64,000 bases of DNA, from positions 62,001 through 126,000 of the forward strand of contig ATWA01000002.1 of the NCBI GenBank assembly GCA_000421005.1. The letters are read 5' to 3'. Below, one piece after another: positions 7,906 through 16,168 of the stretch (within the stretch, counting starts at the first letter, position 1; each line of letters opens with the position of its first letter). The DNA is from Clostridiales bacterium NK3B98 (GTDB taxonomy: Bacteria > Bacillota > Clostridia > Oscillospirales > Oscillospiraceae). A program made the translations under genes and the position numbers. The notes under the pieces were generated by a model. It was given only the letters and a program-made list of their open reading frames with translations, was not told the DNA's origin and did not search any database.

Positions 7906-8891
7906 TACAGGACACCGCCTTTTTTCAGCAGAAATAGGACGCCTAACCGAATGGCAGACAGAATCACCAGCCCCAGAAATCCCCCGGCATACATGAGACG
8001 GTTGGCACGGGCAATGTGCTGGGGGGTGACGGGTTGCAGAGCATCCCCGATGGTGGGCTTGGGATGGAATACGCCGAAATAGCTGGCACCGCCTCCCAAT
8101 TGAACCCCCAGTATCCCTGCCATGGCAGACTCTCCCTGTGCGGAGTTGGGACTGGGGTGGTTGCGGCGGTCTCTGCGCCAGATGCGCCGGCCCCCTCTGG
8201 CATTTTGTCCAGTGAGGGCGGCGGCGAGAATCAACAGAAGCGCCGAAAGCCGGGCGGGAATGAAGCCCGCAAGATCGTCCAGCTTTGCCGCCCCGGTGCC
8301 GAAACAGCGGTAGCGGTCATTGCGATAGCCCACCATAGAGTCCATGGTGTTGACCGCCTTATACCACAGCCCCAGCGGCGCACCGCCCAGCATCAGGTAG
8401 CAGAGGGGAGCAATCACTCCGTCAGAGAAATTCTCCGCCACCGTCTCCACCGCCGCTTTGGTAACTCCCTCCCGGGTGAGAGCGTCTGTGTCCCGTCCCA
8501 CGATTCGTCCCACGGCAGCCCGGGCAGCAGTCAGGTCGTTGGATTCCAGCTCCGTTTGTACCAAACTGCTCTCCACCTTCAAATCCCGCATAGCCAGCGC
8601 CTGCCAGCACCAGAACACAGACAAAACGAAGGAAAGCACCGGGTGTAAACAGGCAAGCAGCCGCAGCAACAGGACAGACAAAGCCAGCGTTCCCCCAGAC
8701 ATACAAACTGCCAGAGCAATCCCCGCTGCCCGCTCCCCGGCATCCGTTTTTGGGAAAATACGACGCAAAAACCCTTCCAGCGCCGTGATACAACGTCCCA
8801 TCACTACAACTGTATGAGGGACAGGCAGAACAGGGTCACCCAGGAGCAAATCCAGAACGAAACCGCAGACCACCGTACCCAGCGTCAGCAT
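7905..8891 (-). CDS. cbiB: Adenosylcobinamide-phosphate synthase CbiB
   Basis: A 328-residue integral membrane protein that joins aminopropanol phosphate (CobD product) to adenosylcobyric acid. Recognisable CbiB stretches are DLLLGDP near the start, ENFSDGVIAPLCYLMLGGAP in the middle and YFGVFHPKPTIGD near the end. The start at MLTLGTVV is preceded by GGGAGGGAAT; a longer in-frame version would run through cobC and is rejected. It ends on the same base at which cobD starts. Confidence 0.94.
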   Translation of the reverse strand: MLTLGTVVCGFVLDLLLGDPVLPVPHTVVVMGRCITALEGFLRRIFPKTDAGERAAGIALAVCMSGGTLALSVLLLRLLACLHPVLSFVLSVFWCWQALAMRDLKVESSLVQTELESNDLTAARAAVGRIVGRDTDALTREGVTKAAVETVAENFSDGVIAPLCYLMLGGAPLGLWYKAVNTMDSMVGYRNDRYRCFGTGAAKLDDLAGFIPARLSALLLILAAALTGQNARGGRRIWRRDRRNHPSPNSAQGESAMAGILGVQLGGGASYFGVFHPKPTIGDALQPVTPQHIARANRLMYAGGFLGLVILSAIRLGVLFLLKKGGVL

Positions 8892-9484
8892 ATTCCCTCC
8901 CGGAGATAGCGCACCTCTCCCACCAGACGCAGGGTTTTGCTTTGCTGCCATTCCCCGGTATCCAGCACAAAACCGCAGCCGTTTCCGGTGATCCAGCGGT
9001 AATAAGGCCGCTTCGGCTGACCGTAGGCCTCCAGAATCGACATCTGCGTGCCCCCGTGCGCCACGAGATACAACGCATCTGCACCCTGAGCAATGGCCTG
9101 ATCCACCAGCGGGACAAAGGCAGCACACACCCGGCGGCAGAACGCTTTCCGATTTTCGCCCCCGGGGCAGCGCCCCTCGCAGCCGCCTGCTACCCATTGC
9201 CGGTAGGCGGAATCGTACTCCATATCGTTTGCTGAACGTCCCTCAAAGATGCCGAAGTTCATCTCTTCCAAACCGGGAACGGGTATCAGTGTGGCATGGG
9301 GAAAGAGAAGCGCCGCAGTCTCCACTGCCCGGAGCAGAGGCGAGACGTAAACCGTGGAGGGGCAATCCTCCGGCGGGCGCAGCATAGCCCTCCCCTGAAC
9401 GGAGAGGGGCGTGTCCGTTGCACCCTGATAGCGTCGGTCACGGTTGAAGTCAGTCTCTCCATGACGTATGAGATAGATTAACAT
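8885..9484 (-). CDS. cobC: Alpha-ribazole phosphatase CobC (histidine phosphatase family)
   Basis: A 199-residue phosphoglycerate-mutase-like phosphatase with the phospho-acceptor motif LIRHGETDFN at residues 6-15, an EEMNFGIFEG segment and a second histidine in VAHGG. CobC removes the phosphate from alpha-ribazole phosphate or adenosylcobalamin phosphate in nucleotide-loop assembly. The start at MLIYLIRHGE puts the catalytic motif at the usual place. Specificity is inferred from position between cobS/cobU-like genes and cbiB. Confidence 0.9.
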   Translation of the reverse strand: MLIYLIRHGETDFNRDRRYQGATDTPLSVQGRAMLRPPEDCPSTVYVSPLLRAVETAALLFPHATLIPVPGLEEMNFGIFEGRSANDMEYDSAYRQWVAGGCEGRCPGGENRKAFCRRVCAAFVPLVDQAIAQGADALYLVAHGGTQMSILEAYGQPKRPYYRWITGNGCGFVLDTGEWQQSKTLRLVGEVRYLREGIC

Positions 9485-9819
9485 AATGTTCCTTTCAATA
9501 CCTGCCCCAGACCACAGCACACCCGGACCACCGTGTCCGCCTGAGCCGCCAGCAGACAGGCAAGCCGTCCCGCCTGTTCTCTTGCGTGGCGGGCGTTGGG
9601 GTCCATGGGGACAACGCCGCAGCCCATCTCATTGGCAATGACAATTTCGTATTGAGACAGACGCTGAGCAAGGGCAGGGAGATCATCGCATTGGGCAGCC
9701 AGCCGCTCCACGTCCCAAATGGCGCAGGCGGAAAAATCCGCCTCGTTCAGTCCCAGCGCATTGCGAATAAAGTCCCGCTTGCCTGCAAACAGACCTCCGG
9801 TGACAAAAATCATTTCCAT
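9478..9819 (-). CDS. Short CobU-like protein (second CobU paralogue, reduced)
   Basis: A 113-residue protein that aligns by eye with both ends of the CobU kinase/guanylyltransferase. The N-terminus VTGGLFAGKRDF resembles the CobU P-loop but has Arg where Ser/Thr is expected. The C-terminal half (ANEMGCGVVPMDP, later ADTVVRVCCGLGQVLKG) matches the conserved CobU tail. The middle part with the guanylyl-accepting histidine is missing. A full-length CobU lies just upstream at 10584-11096, and this gene follows cobS by six bases. It could be a regulatory or structural partner of CobU, a reduced kinase, or decay in progress; the intact frame and coupling argue against simple decay. Confidence 0.75.
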   Translation of the reverse strand: MEMIFVTGGLFAGKRDFIRNALGLNEADFSACAIWDVERLAAQCDDLPALAQRLSQYEIVIANEMGCGVVPMDPNARHAREQAGRLACLLAAQADTVVRVCCGLGQVLKGTLC

Positions 9820-9825
9820 TCCCCC

Positions 9826-10587
9826 TCAGAACACCAACGGACAGAGACACAGCGCCAAAAGCATCCATGTCTCCCCGGTCTCCAAAAACCACCCTGCCAG
9901 ATCACCGGACAGCCCGCCAAACTCCGCGACAGTAAGACGGTAATACCGCCCGAAAACCGCCCAACCGGCAGCGGCGCATACCGCACCGGGCAATCCACAA
10001 AACGCCAGTACCACAGTCAGAAGGACAGCCAACGCCAAAAGAATGCGCCGCACGTTGGTTTTGTGGGCGGAGGTGGCAAAGGTGTGGACAAGTCCGGTGT
10101 TTTTCGCCAGGGGAAAGGCTGCCACGGACAGCCCGGACAGGGTGCGGGACAGACAGAACACCGCTGTCACCGCCACCGGGTCATATTCCGGCATAGTACA
10201 CCACAGGGCAAAACGGATGACAAACAGGACGCACAGCCGAATGACGGCAAAGGTGCCGATGTGGGGGTCTTTCAAAATCTCTGCCCGGCGTTCCGGTGAG
10301 GTGTGACTGCTCCGGGCGTCCCATGTATCAGCGTAGCCGTCCAAATGAATCCCACCGGTGACCAGCACCGGAAGCAAAGTAAGACCTGCACCCTGTATCA
10401 GAACAGGAAGGGCAAGCAGCTGGCACAGCCACACCCAAAGGGCGCACAGACCGCCCAATACAACCCCAATCAGGGGAAAGGCACACATGGCATAGCGCAG
10501 GTTTTCCGGTTTCCACTCCACCATTGGCATAGGCAGAGCGGAGTACATGGAGAAGGCAACGGCAATCGTCTCGAAAATCACCATCAC
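9826..10587 (-). CDS. cobS: Adenosylcobinamide-GDP ribazoletransferase CobS
   Basis: A 253-residue membrane protein with several hydrophobic segments. It joins activated cobinamide-GDP and alpha-ribazole (or its phosphate) to give adenosylcobalamin (phosphate). Diagnostic stretches are FSMYSALPMP near the N-terminus, GGIHLDGYADTWDA and DPHIGTFAV. Its start overlaps the cobU stop as ATGA. Met1-Met2 leaves a one-codon ambiguity in the start. Confidence 0.95.
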   Translation of the reverse strand: MMVIFETIAVAFSMYSALPMPMVEWKPENLRYAMCAFPLIGVVLGGLCALWVWLCQLLALPVLIQGAGLTLLPVLVTGGIHLDGYADTWDARSSHTSPERRAEILKDPHIGTFAVIRLCVLFVIRFALWCTMPEYDPVAVTAVFCLSRTLSGLSVAAFPLAKNTGLVHTFATSAHKTNVRRILLALAVLLTVVLAFCGLPGAVCAAAGWAVFGRYYRLTVAEFGGLSGDLAGWFLETGETWMLLALCLCPLVF

Positions 10588-11096
10588 AGCCCATCCCCTT
10601 TTAACACATTAGCCAGACCGCAGACGATTTCCACCACGTTGTCCGCTTCCCTTGCCAGCGTCCGGTTCAGGTTTGCAAGGGTGCGAAGATAAGCCATGGT
10701 GTCCGGGTCATAGTCACAGCCGTCGGAAAACACTTCGTTTGTCACTACGGTCAGGTGGCGGCTTTGTCCATGGAGAGAGCGGATGCCCTCCAAGACCGAA
10801 ACAGCCCCTCCCCCATGGGGAGCGTACAGCTCATTGGCCAGCAGGTTGGACAAATCCTCCACCAATACGTTAGCATTTTCCGGGAGAGAGACGGAGAATA
10901 GGTTCGTCTCCTGTTCCAAGGTGACAAATCCCATATCCGCCCGACGCAGACGATGCTTGCGGATGCGGTCAAGGCACTCCCTGTCAGTGGGGTGCATGGT
11001 TGCCACATAGACCCGCTTTCCGTCCAGACGACAGCAAAGCGCTTCGGCATATTCACTTTTTCCGCTGGCAGAGCCGGCAACAATCAGGGAAAACAT
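10584..11096 (-). CDS. cobU: Adenosylcobinamide kinase/guanylyltransferase CobU
   Basis: A 170-residue CobU with P-loop AGSASGKS, a MHPTDRECLDRIRKHR segment containing the candidate guanylylated histidine, and the C-terminal EIVCGLANVLKG. It phosphorylates adenosylcobinamide and adds GMP to activate it for CobS. The usual NEVGxGIVP loop is altered here to NEVFSDGCDYDPD, while the short paralogue at 9478-9819 keeps the canonical form, which is curious. It sits nine bases after cobT. Confidence 0.9.
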   Translation of the reverse strand: MFSLIVAGSASGKSEYAEALCCRLDGKRVYVATMHPTDRECLDRIRKHRLRRADMGFVTLEQETNLFSVSLPENANVLVEDLSNLLANELYAPHGGGAVSVLEGIRSLHGQSRHLTVVTNEVFSDGCDYDPDTMAYLRTLANLNRTLAREADNVVEIVCGLANVLKGDGL

Positions 11097-11105
11097 GGAA
11101 AAACC

Positions 11106-12167
11106 TCACTCTTGCGGGGTATAGGCGTCAATGCCCAGTACATCGAAGGTATGACCGCTGTGATAGACCGCCAGCGCCTGCTCCAAAAGCGGAACCAGCG
11201 CCACCGCTCCGGTGCCCTCTCCCATGTGCATTCCCGCTGTCAGCGGGGCGCAAAGCCCCAGCGCTTGAAGCAGAAGCGTCCCGCAGGGCTCGCTGGAACA
11301 GTGACTGGCCAGCATGGCATCTCGGGCGGAGGGACAGAGCCTTGATGCACAGAGGGCGGCGGCGGCGCTGATGGCACCGTCGATGACCACCGGAACCCGT
11401 GCCAGCCCGCCCCCCAGAAACAGCCCGCAAAGCCCAGCCAGATCATACCCGCCCACCTTGGAGAGCAGGTCAATGGGGTCGTCCGGATTTGGGTGATTGA
11501 CAGAGATTGCCCGCTTCACTGCGGCGATTTTCCGCTTCAGCCCGGCGCTGTCCAATCCTGCGCCCCGTCCGGTGACCTCTGCCGGGGACTTGTCCAGCAG
11601 GACGCAGGACACAGCGGCAGTGGTGGTGGTGTTGCCAATGCCCATCTCCCCGGTGAGAATCAGATCATGACCCTTTGCGGCAAAGTCCAGCGCAAGGTCA
11701 ATCCCTGTCTCTACGGCACGCACACACTCCGAGCGGCTCATGGCAGGCCCCTGAGTGATGTCCCCGGTGCCATTCCCCATGGGACGGGAGAGCACACCGG
11801 GGACAGGGGAAAAATCCACAATCCCCATATCCACCGGAACTACCCGGCAATGCGCCTGCTTGGCCATATAGCACACGGTACTTGTCCCCTCTGCCAGTGC
11901 CCGTGCCACCTGTGCGGTGACTTCACTGCCACACTGGCTGACCCCCTGCGACACCACGCCGTTGTCCGCACACAGCACCGCCAGCACGGGATGCAGAGGA
12001 AGCGAAGGAGGTTTCTCTCCAAGGGCAGCCATCCGGGTCACCAGCTCTTCCAGCAGCCCCAGACCGCCCAGCGGTTTGGCGAGGCTGTTCCAGTGGGCTT
12101 TGGCACGCTGAATTGCTGCGGGGTCGGCGGGACGAATATCCGCAATTGCCTGTTCTAATCGGTACAT
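11106..12167 (-). CDS. cobT: Nicotinate-nucleotide-dimethylbenzimidazole phosphoribosyltransferase CobT
   Basis: A 353-residue CobT, typical length. It converts nicotinate mononucleotide and a lower-ligand base to alpha-ribazole phosphate. The catalytic glutamate is in MHMGEGTGAVAL near the C-terminus, and GEMGIGNTTTTAAV is a family signature. The start at MYRLEQAI follows GGAGG at a short four-base distance and overlaps the cbiA end by 13 bases. No bluB or bza genes for the lower base are visible in the window. Confidence 0.95.
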   Translation of the reverse strand: MYRLEQAIADIRPADPAAIQRAKAHWNSLAKPLGGLGLLEELVTRMAALGEKPPSLPLHPVLAVLCADNGVVSQGVSQCGSEVTAQVARALAEGTSTVCYMAKQAHCRVVPVDMGIVDFSPVPGVLSRPMGNGTGDITQGPAMSRSECVRAVETGIDLALDFAAKGHDLILTGEMGIGNTTTTAAVSCVLLDKSPAEVTGRGAGLDSAGLKRKIAAVKRAISVNHPNPDDPIDLLSKVGGYDLAGLCGLFLGGGLARVPVVIDGAISAAAALCASRLCPSARDAMLASHCSSEPCGTLLLQALGLCAPLTAGMHMGEGTGAVALVPLLEQALAVYHSGHTFDVLGIDAYTPQE

Positions 12168-13507
12168 AAAGCCTCCAAATAGGTTCGAGCGGCGTTGACA
12201 AACCGCTGCGCCAGCGGCAGTTCCCCGCCCAGATGGAGATGGGGAAAGGCGGCGTAGAGGGTGGGCGAGGTATAGCCGCACCTCCAGCGGCGACGCGACA
12301 GGGGCTTTTCGCAGAGAATCGAAGTGCCGTTTTCCGTGCTGTCCCAGTAGTGAAACTCATGGGCGGGAATCTGTTCCCCGGCGCGAAACAGCATACTGTC
12401 TTCCTCCGGGCAAAGATGAAGATAACCAAAGCGCTGCAAGCGCCCGGTGGCAAACCCCTCTCCGGGAAACACCCCAGCCATGGGAAACGCCCGATTGCTT
12501 TCGTTTTGCAGCGTTTTCTGCAAATAAAGAAATCCGCCGCACTCTGCAATGGTTGGCAATCCGGAGGAAACGGCATCTCCAATGGCGGATCGCATGGCGG
12601 CGTTGTCGGAGAGGCCTTCGGCGTACAGCTCCGGGTAGCCACCCCCCAGATACAGCCCGCCTATCCCTCCGGGCAGCCTGCTATCATGGAGGGGGGAGAA
12701 AAAGCGAAGCTCTGCGCCGCTGCGCTCCAAAGCGTCCAGCGATTCCTGATAATAAAAGCAAAATGCCTCATCCCGGGCGACGGCGATAGGAGTGGCTTTC
12801 TTCGTGCTGGCAATCGGCTGAAACGTTGGCAAAGGAGCATCTGCGGACAGGGCGAGCAGCGTTTCCGCAGAGAGGGTCTGCTGCAACTGCTCTGCCACTT
12901 CCTCAAACCGTTTGGAAAGGTGGTCAATCTCCCCTGCGGTGACCAGCCCCAGATGCCGGCTGGGCAGAGCAGCCGCCTCCATGGGGGGAAGGCAGCCCAC
13001 TACGTCCAGTCCCGTCTCCCTCTTCAGAATGGGGGCGAGATAGGCGGCGAGGGAGGGCTTGCAGCGGTTGAGAAAGAGACCTGCCAGCATATCCGGTTTT
13101 CGAAAACCCTGCAAGCCCTGAATTTGCGCCGCCAGCGTCAGCGCAGAACCCTTAGGCGTGACCACCAGCAGTACCGGGGTATCTGTAAGCGCAGCCAGTG
13201 CGTAAGAGCTGGCCTGTTCCGTTCCCCCTACCCCGTCAAACAGCCCCATAGCACCTTCCATCAGGGCAAAGCTGCTGCCAGACCGGTCGAGAGTTTGAAG
13301 CACTCCCCGCTCTCCCTGCAAAAACAGATCCAGATTGTGTCCCGGTCTGCCCAAAATGCGGGTATGGTACATAGGGTCAATATAGTCCGGCCCACACTTG
13401 AACGCCTGCACCGGAATGCCCTGCTTGCGCAGCAGGGACAAAAGAGCGCAGGTGACGGTGGTTTTCCCGCCTCCGCTTTCCATGGCGGCAATCATCAGCC
13501 GTCGCAC
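12155..13507 (-). CDS. cbiA: Cobyrinate a,c-diamide synthase CbiA (CobB)
   Basis: A 450-residue ATP- and glutamine-dependent amidase acting on the a and c carboxylates of cobyrinate. It has an N-terminal P-loop (ESGGGKTTV), the FKCGPDYIDPMYH block that binds the corrinoid, and a C-terminal glutaminase-like domain with the cysteine in IAECGGFLYL. It overlaps cbiET by 13 bases upstream. Confidence 0.95.
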   Translation of the reverse strand: MRRLMIAAMESGGGKTTVTCALLSLLRKQGIPVQAFKCGPDYIDPMYHTRILGRPGHNLDLFLQGERGVLQTLDRSGSSFALMEGAMGLFDGVGGTEQASSYALAALTDTPVLLVVTPKGSALTLAAQIQGLQGFRKPDMLAGLFLNRCKPSLAAYLAPILKRETGLDVVGCLPPMEAAALPSRHLGLVTAGEIDHLSKRFEEVAEQLQQTLSAETLLALSADAPLPTFQPIASTKKATPIAVARDEAFCFYYQESLDALERSGAELRFFSPLHDSRLPGGIGGLYLGGGYPELYAEGLSDNAAMRSAIGDAVSSGLPTIAECGGFLYLQKTLQNESNRAFPMAGVFPGEGFATGRLQRFGYLHLCPEEDSMLFRAGEQIPAHEFHYWDSTENGTSILCEKPLSRRRWRCGYTSPTLYAAFPHLHLGGELPLAQRFVNAARTYLEALCTD

Positions 13508-14691
13508 GGTACGGCTCCTGTGATGAGAAAGACGGGATTCTGCGCCTGCATGAGATGCAGCTCTCCCACTGTTTTATCCCGGCTGACGGAAAGCTGGCAG
13601 ACCTCCACCTCATAGCCCAGCTCGTTCAGCGTTTTCTGGGCGGCATGCAGCGTCTCCAAGGCAATGGCGGAGACGCAGACCCGGGCAGCGGGGTTGGCGG
13701 CGTGTACGGCGGTGAGAATCTCCGCCAGATGTCCTCCGCTGCCCCCTACGAAAACAGCGTCCGGTTTGGGCAGTCCGTCCAGCGCCTCCGGGGCGGTGCC
13801 GTGGACAATGTGCAGCTTCCATGCGCACAGGCGGGTGCGGTTTTCCTCCATCAGAGCCAGTGCTTCCGGCTTGTGTTCCACTGACCACACGGCTTTTGCC
13901 TGATGCGCCATGGCGATAGCCACACTGCCTGTGCCACCGCCGATGTCCCAGCAGCAGTCATTTTCGGTGATTCCCAGTTTGGCGAGAGCCACCCAGCGCA
14001 CCTCCTGCTTGGTCATGGGGACATTGCCCCGAAGGAAACACCCATCTGTCAGCACCGGTACAGGACAGACCGGCGCAGGAGGACAGAGCAGCAGAGATAA
14101 AACGGCAAACCGCTGGACAGCGATTTTCTTTGCCGGCTGGGTGATGATACGCTGATTGGGAAGGGTGAGGTTTTCCCCAACCGCCACGGGCAGGTCGCCA
14201 AGCCCCGCCTTGTTCAGCGCTGCGCAGAGCCGGGCGGGACTTCCCGCCTTGGAATCTGTGAGAAAGCACACGGCATTTCCCCGGCACACTTCGGCAACCG
14301 GGTCAACGTTCTTTCCGTGGGCGGAGACCAACCGCCAGCTTTGCCACGGCTGTCCCAGCGCGGCGGCAAATGCCTGAATGCTGGAAATGCCGGGGAGCAC
14401 CCGGGCGGAAATCTTCTTTTGCTCCAGCAGGGGCAGCAGCGTCTGTGCGCCGGAGTAAAAGCCGGAGTCTCCGCTGTATACCACGCAGATTTGCGCTTTT
14501 CCCGTGCCTGTGATGTAATCCAGCGCCTCAATGGCGGTATTGGCAGGGACGCACCTTGCCTTGGAAGGCAGAGTCAGCCCCTCCACCAGCCGCCTTGCGC
14601 CGATGACGATGTCCGCCTGAGCCAGTGCGGATTGTGCTTCCTTTGTCAGCGTGGCATCCGTGCCGCAGCCTGCGCCGATTAACGTGACCAT
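13495..14691 (-). CDS. cbiET: Cobalt-precorrin-7 methyltransferase/decarboxylase CbiET fusion (CobL-like)
   Basis: A 398-residue two-domain enzyme. The N-terminal domain (about 1-200) is a CbiE-type uroporphyrinogen-III methyltransferase fold (LIGAGCG, VVYSGDSGFYSGA, VLPGISS). The C-terminal domain (from about 215) is a CbiT class I methyltransferase with the SAM loop WDIGGGTGSVAI. Together they methylate C-5 and C-15 and decarboxylate the C-12 acetate. Fusion of the two is common. It overlaps cbiJ by 13 bases. Confidence 0.95.
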   Translation of the reverse strand: MVTLIGAGCGTDATLTKEAQSALAQADIVIGARRLVEGLTLPSKARCVPANTAIEALDYITGTGKAQICVVYSGDSGFYSGAQTLLPLLEQKKISARVLPGISSIQAFAAALGQPWQSWRLVSAHGKNVDPVAEVCRGNAVCFLTDSKAGSPARLCAALNKAGLGDLPVAVGENLTLPNQRIITQPAKKIAVQRFAVLSLLLCPPAPVCPVPVLTDGCFLRGNVPMTKQEVRWVALAKLGITENDCCWDIGGGTGSVAIAMAHQAKAVWSVEHKPEALALMEENRTRLCAWKLHIVHGTAPEALDGLPKPDAVFVGGSGGHLAEILTAVHAANPAARVCVSAIALETLHAAQKTLNELGYEVEVCQLSVSRDKTVGELHLMQAQNPVFLITGAVPCDG

Positions 14692-15419
14692 TTGGTCAAC
14701 ACCTCCTGAAAAATTGTGTCCAAATCCTGACCCTGCTCCCGTGGACGGCGCAGCAACAGCAGCTCCGCCCCAGCATCCCGGGCAGCGTCCCGCTTTTCCC
14801 CGAAGCCTCCGGCCCTGCCGCCGTCCTTACTTACCAGATAGCGGATGTGATACTGCCGCAGCATGGCCAGATTCATCTCGTAGGAGAACGGGCCTTGCAG
14901 GGCAAGAATGTTCCCATGGGGCAGCCCAAGCCCTTCGCAGGTATCCAGAGCGGCGTGGGTGGGCAGCACCCGGGCATAGAGCCGGGCAGGGTCGAGCCGG
15001 GCGAATGCCCCAAGCTCCTTGGTCCCGGTGGTGAGCAGTATGTTCCCGGTTGTCCCGGCAAGAAATTCAGCAGCGTTCTCAGCGCTGTCAAAGCAGCGAA
15101 GAGAGGAGAAATCGCTCTCCTGCCGCAGCAGCCGATACAGGGGAATCCCTGCCGATTGACAGGCGGAGGCAATGTTTGCGCTGGCTTCTACGGCATAGGG
15201 ATGGGTGGCATCCACGCAGAGGGAGTAATCCTCCGCCAGCACAGACATCTCCTCAGCGCTGCGCCGCCCTACAAGCACGGTGATGTCTGCAATACCGGAA
15301 AGCACCTCCGCACCTAACTCCGTGGCAACGCTTACTGTCACCGGAATACCTGCCGCCGCCAGCTTTGCGGACAGCACCCGCCCCTCGGTGGTGCCGCCAA
15401 AAAGTAAAACAGGCTTCAT
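14679..15419 (-). CDS. cbiJ: Cobalt-precorrin-6A reductase CbiJ (CobK)
   Basis: A 246-residue NAD(P)H-dependent reductase that reduces a ring double bond of cobalt-precorrin-6A. Family features are LLFGGTTEGR at the N-terminus, VDATHPYAVEASANI, LLTTGTKELG and YLVSKDGGRAGG. It overlaps cbiH by four bases and cbiET by 13. Confidence 0.94.
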   Translation of the reverse strand: MKPVLLFGGTTEGRVLSAKLAAAGIPVTVSVATELGAEVLSGIADITVLVGRRSAEEMSVLAEDYSLCVDATHPYAVEASANIASACQSAGIPLYRLLRQESDFSSLRCFDSAENAAEFLAGTTGNILLTTGTKELGAFARLDPARLYARVLPTHAALDTCEGLGLPHGNILALQGPFSYEMNLAMLRQYHIRYLVSKDGGRAGGFGEKRDAARDAGAELLLLRRPREQGQDLDTIFQEVLTKWSR

Positions 15420-16168
15420 AGCTGTTCCTCCCTGCTGTGGGTGGCATATCCCCGGGGAGTGACCAGCCTGCCGCCTTTTACTGCGGTCTGGGAATTGCCA
15501 ATAAACACGGTGGTGAACATATCTGCCGAAAAGGTGGAGAGCTCTTTCAGCGTGAAAATCCCCTTTTCCGTGCCCGGGCGGCCGATGTTTCGCACCCAGC
15601 CGCAGGGTGTTTCCGGGGATTTGCCTGCATTCAGGAGAATCTCACACGCTTTGCGCAAATGCCCCTGTCGGCGGTGTGAGCCGGGGTTATAGAGACAGAG
15701 CACAAAATCCCCCAGCGCCGCTGCCTGTAGCCGACGCTCGATCACCGCCCACGGGGTGAGCAGGTCGGACAGGGAGAGCACGCAGAAGTCGTGCATCAGC
15801 GGGGCTCCTAACTCCGCTGCCCCGGACAGGGCGGCGGTAATCCCGGGCACTACTGCAATCTCCACCTCCGGGTAGTCGGGAGCAAGCTCCAACACCGGAC
15901 CCGCCATGCCGTAGACTCCCGGGTCACCGCTGCACAGCATGGAAACCGTCTTTCCCTCTGCGGCGGCGTCCAGTGCCAGTCTGCACCGGCGCAGTTCCTG
16001 ACGCATGGGAGTGGACAGGGTGGGCTTGCCCGGAAACAGGGGGGCGATCAAATCCAGATAGACCCCGTAACCACAGAGCAGGTCGCTCTCTGACAGCGCC
16101 ATATGCGCCTGCGGGGTAAGCTGTGCCGGGTCGCCGGGGCCGATGCCCACCAGATACAGCTTATTCAT
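15416..16168 (-). CDS. cbiH: Cobalt-precorrin-3B C17-methyltransferase CbiH (CobJ)
   Basis: A 250-residue SAM methyltransferase that adds the C-17 methyl and promotes ring contraction. Motifs are LVGIGPGDPAQLT, LLCGYGVYLDL, MLCSGDPGVYGMAGPVLE, VPGITAALSGAAELGAPL and LYNPGSHRR. It lacks the extra C-terminal iron-sulfur region seen in some long CbiH versions. The start at MNKLYLVGIGPGD was chosen because the motif is N-terminal throughout the family. It overlaps cbiG by eight bases. Confidence 0.95.
   Translation of the reverse strand: MNKLYLVGIGPGDPAQLTPQAHMALSESDLLCGYGVYLDLIAPLFPGKPTLSTPMRQELRRCRLALDAAAEGKTVSMLCSGDPGVYGMAGPVLELAPDYPEVEIAVVPGITAALSGAAELGAPLMHDFCVLSLSDLLTPWAVIERRLQAAALGDFVLCLYNPGSHRRQGHLRKACEILLNAGKSPETPCGWVRNIGRPGTEKGIFTLKELSTFSADMFTTVFIGNSQTAVKGGRLVTPRGYATHSREEQL

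Noticed and set aside
9478-9819. Short CobU-like gene as a pseudogene
   Set aside because: The frame is intact, coupled to both neighbours, and its C-terminal motif is better conserved than in the full-length CobU, so simple decay is not supported.
12233-13615. 460-codon plus-strand open frame
   Set aside because: Antisense to cbiA, which carries the P-loop and glutaminase motifs.
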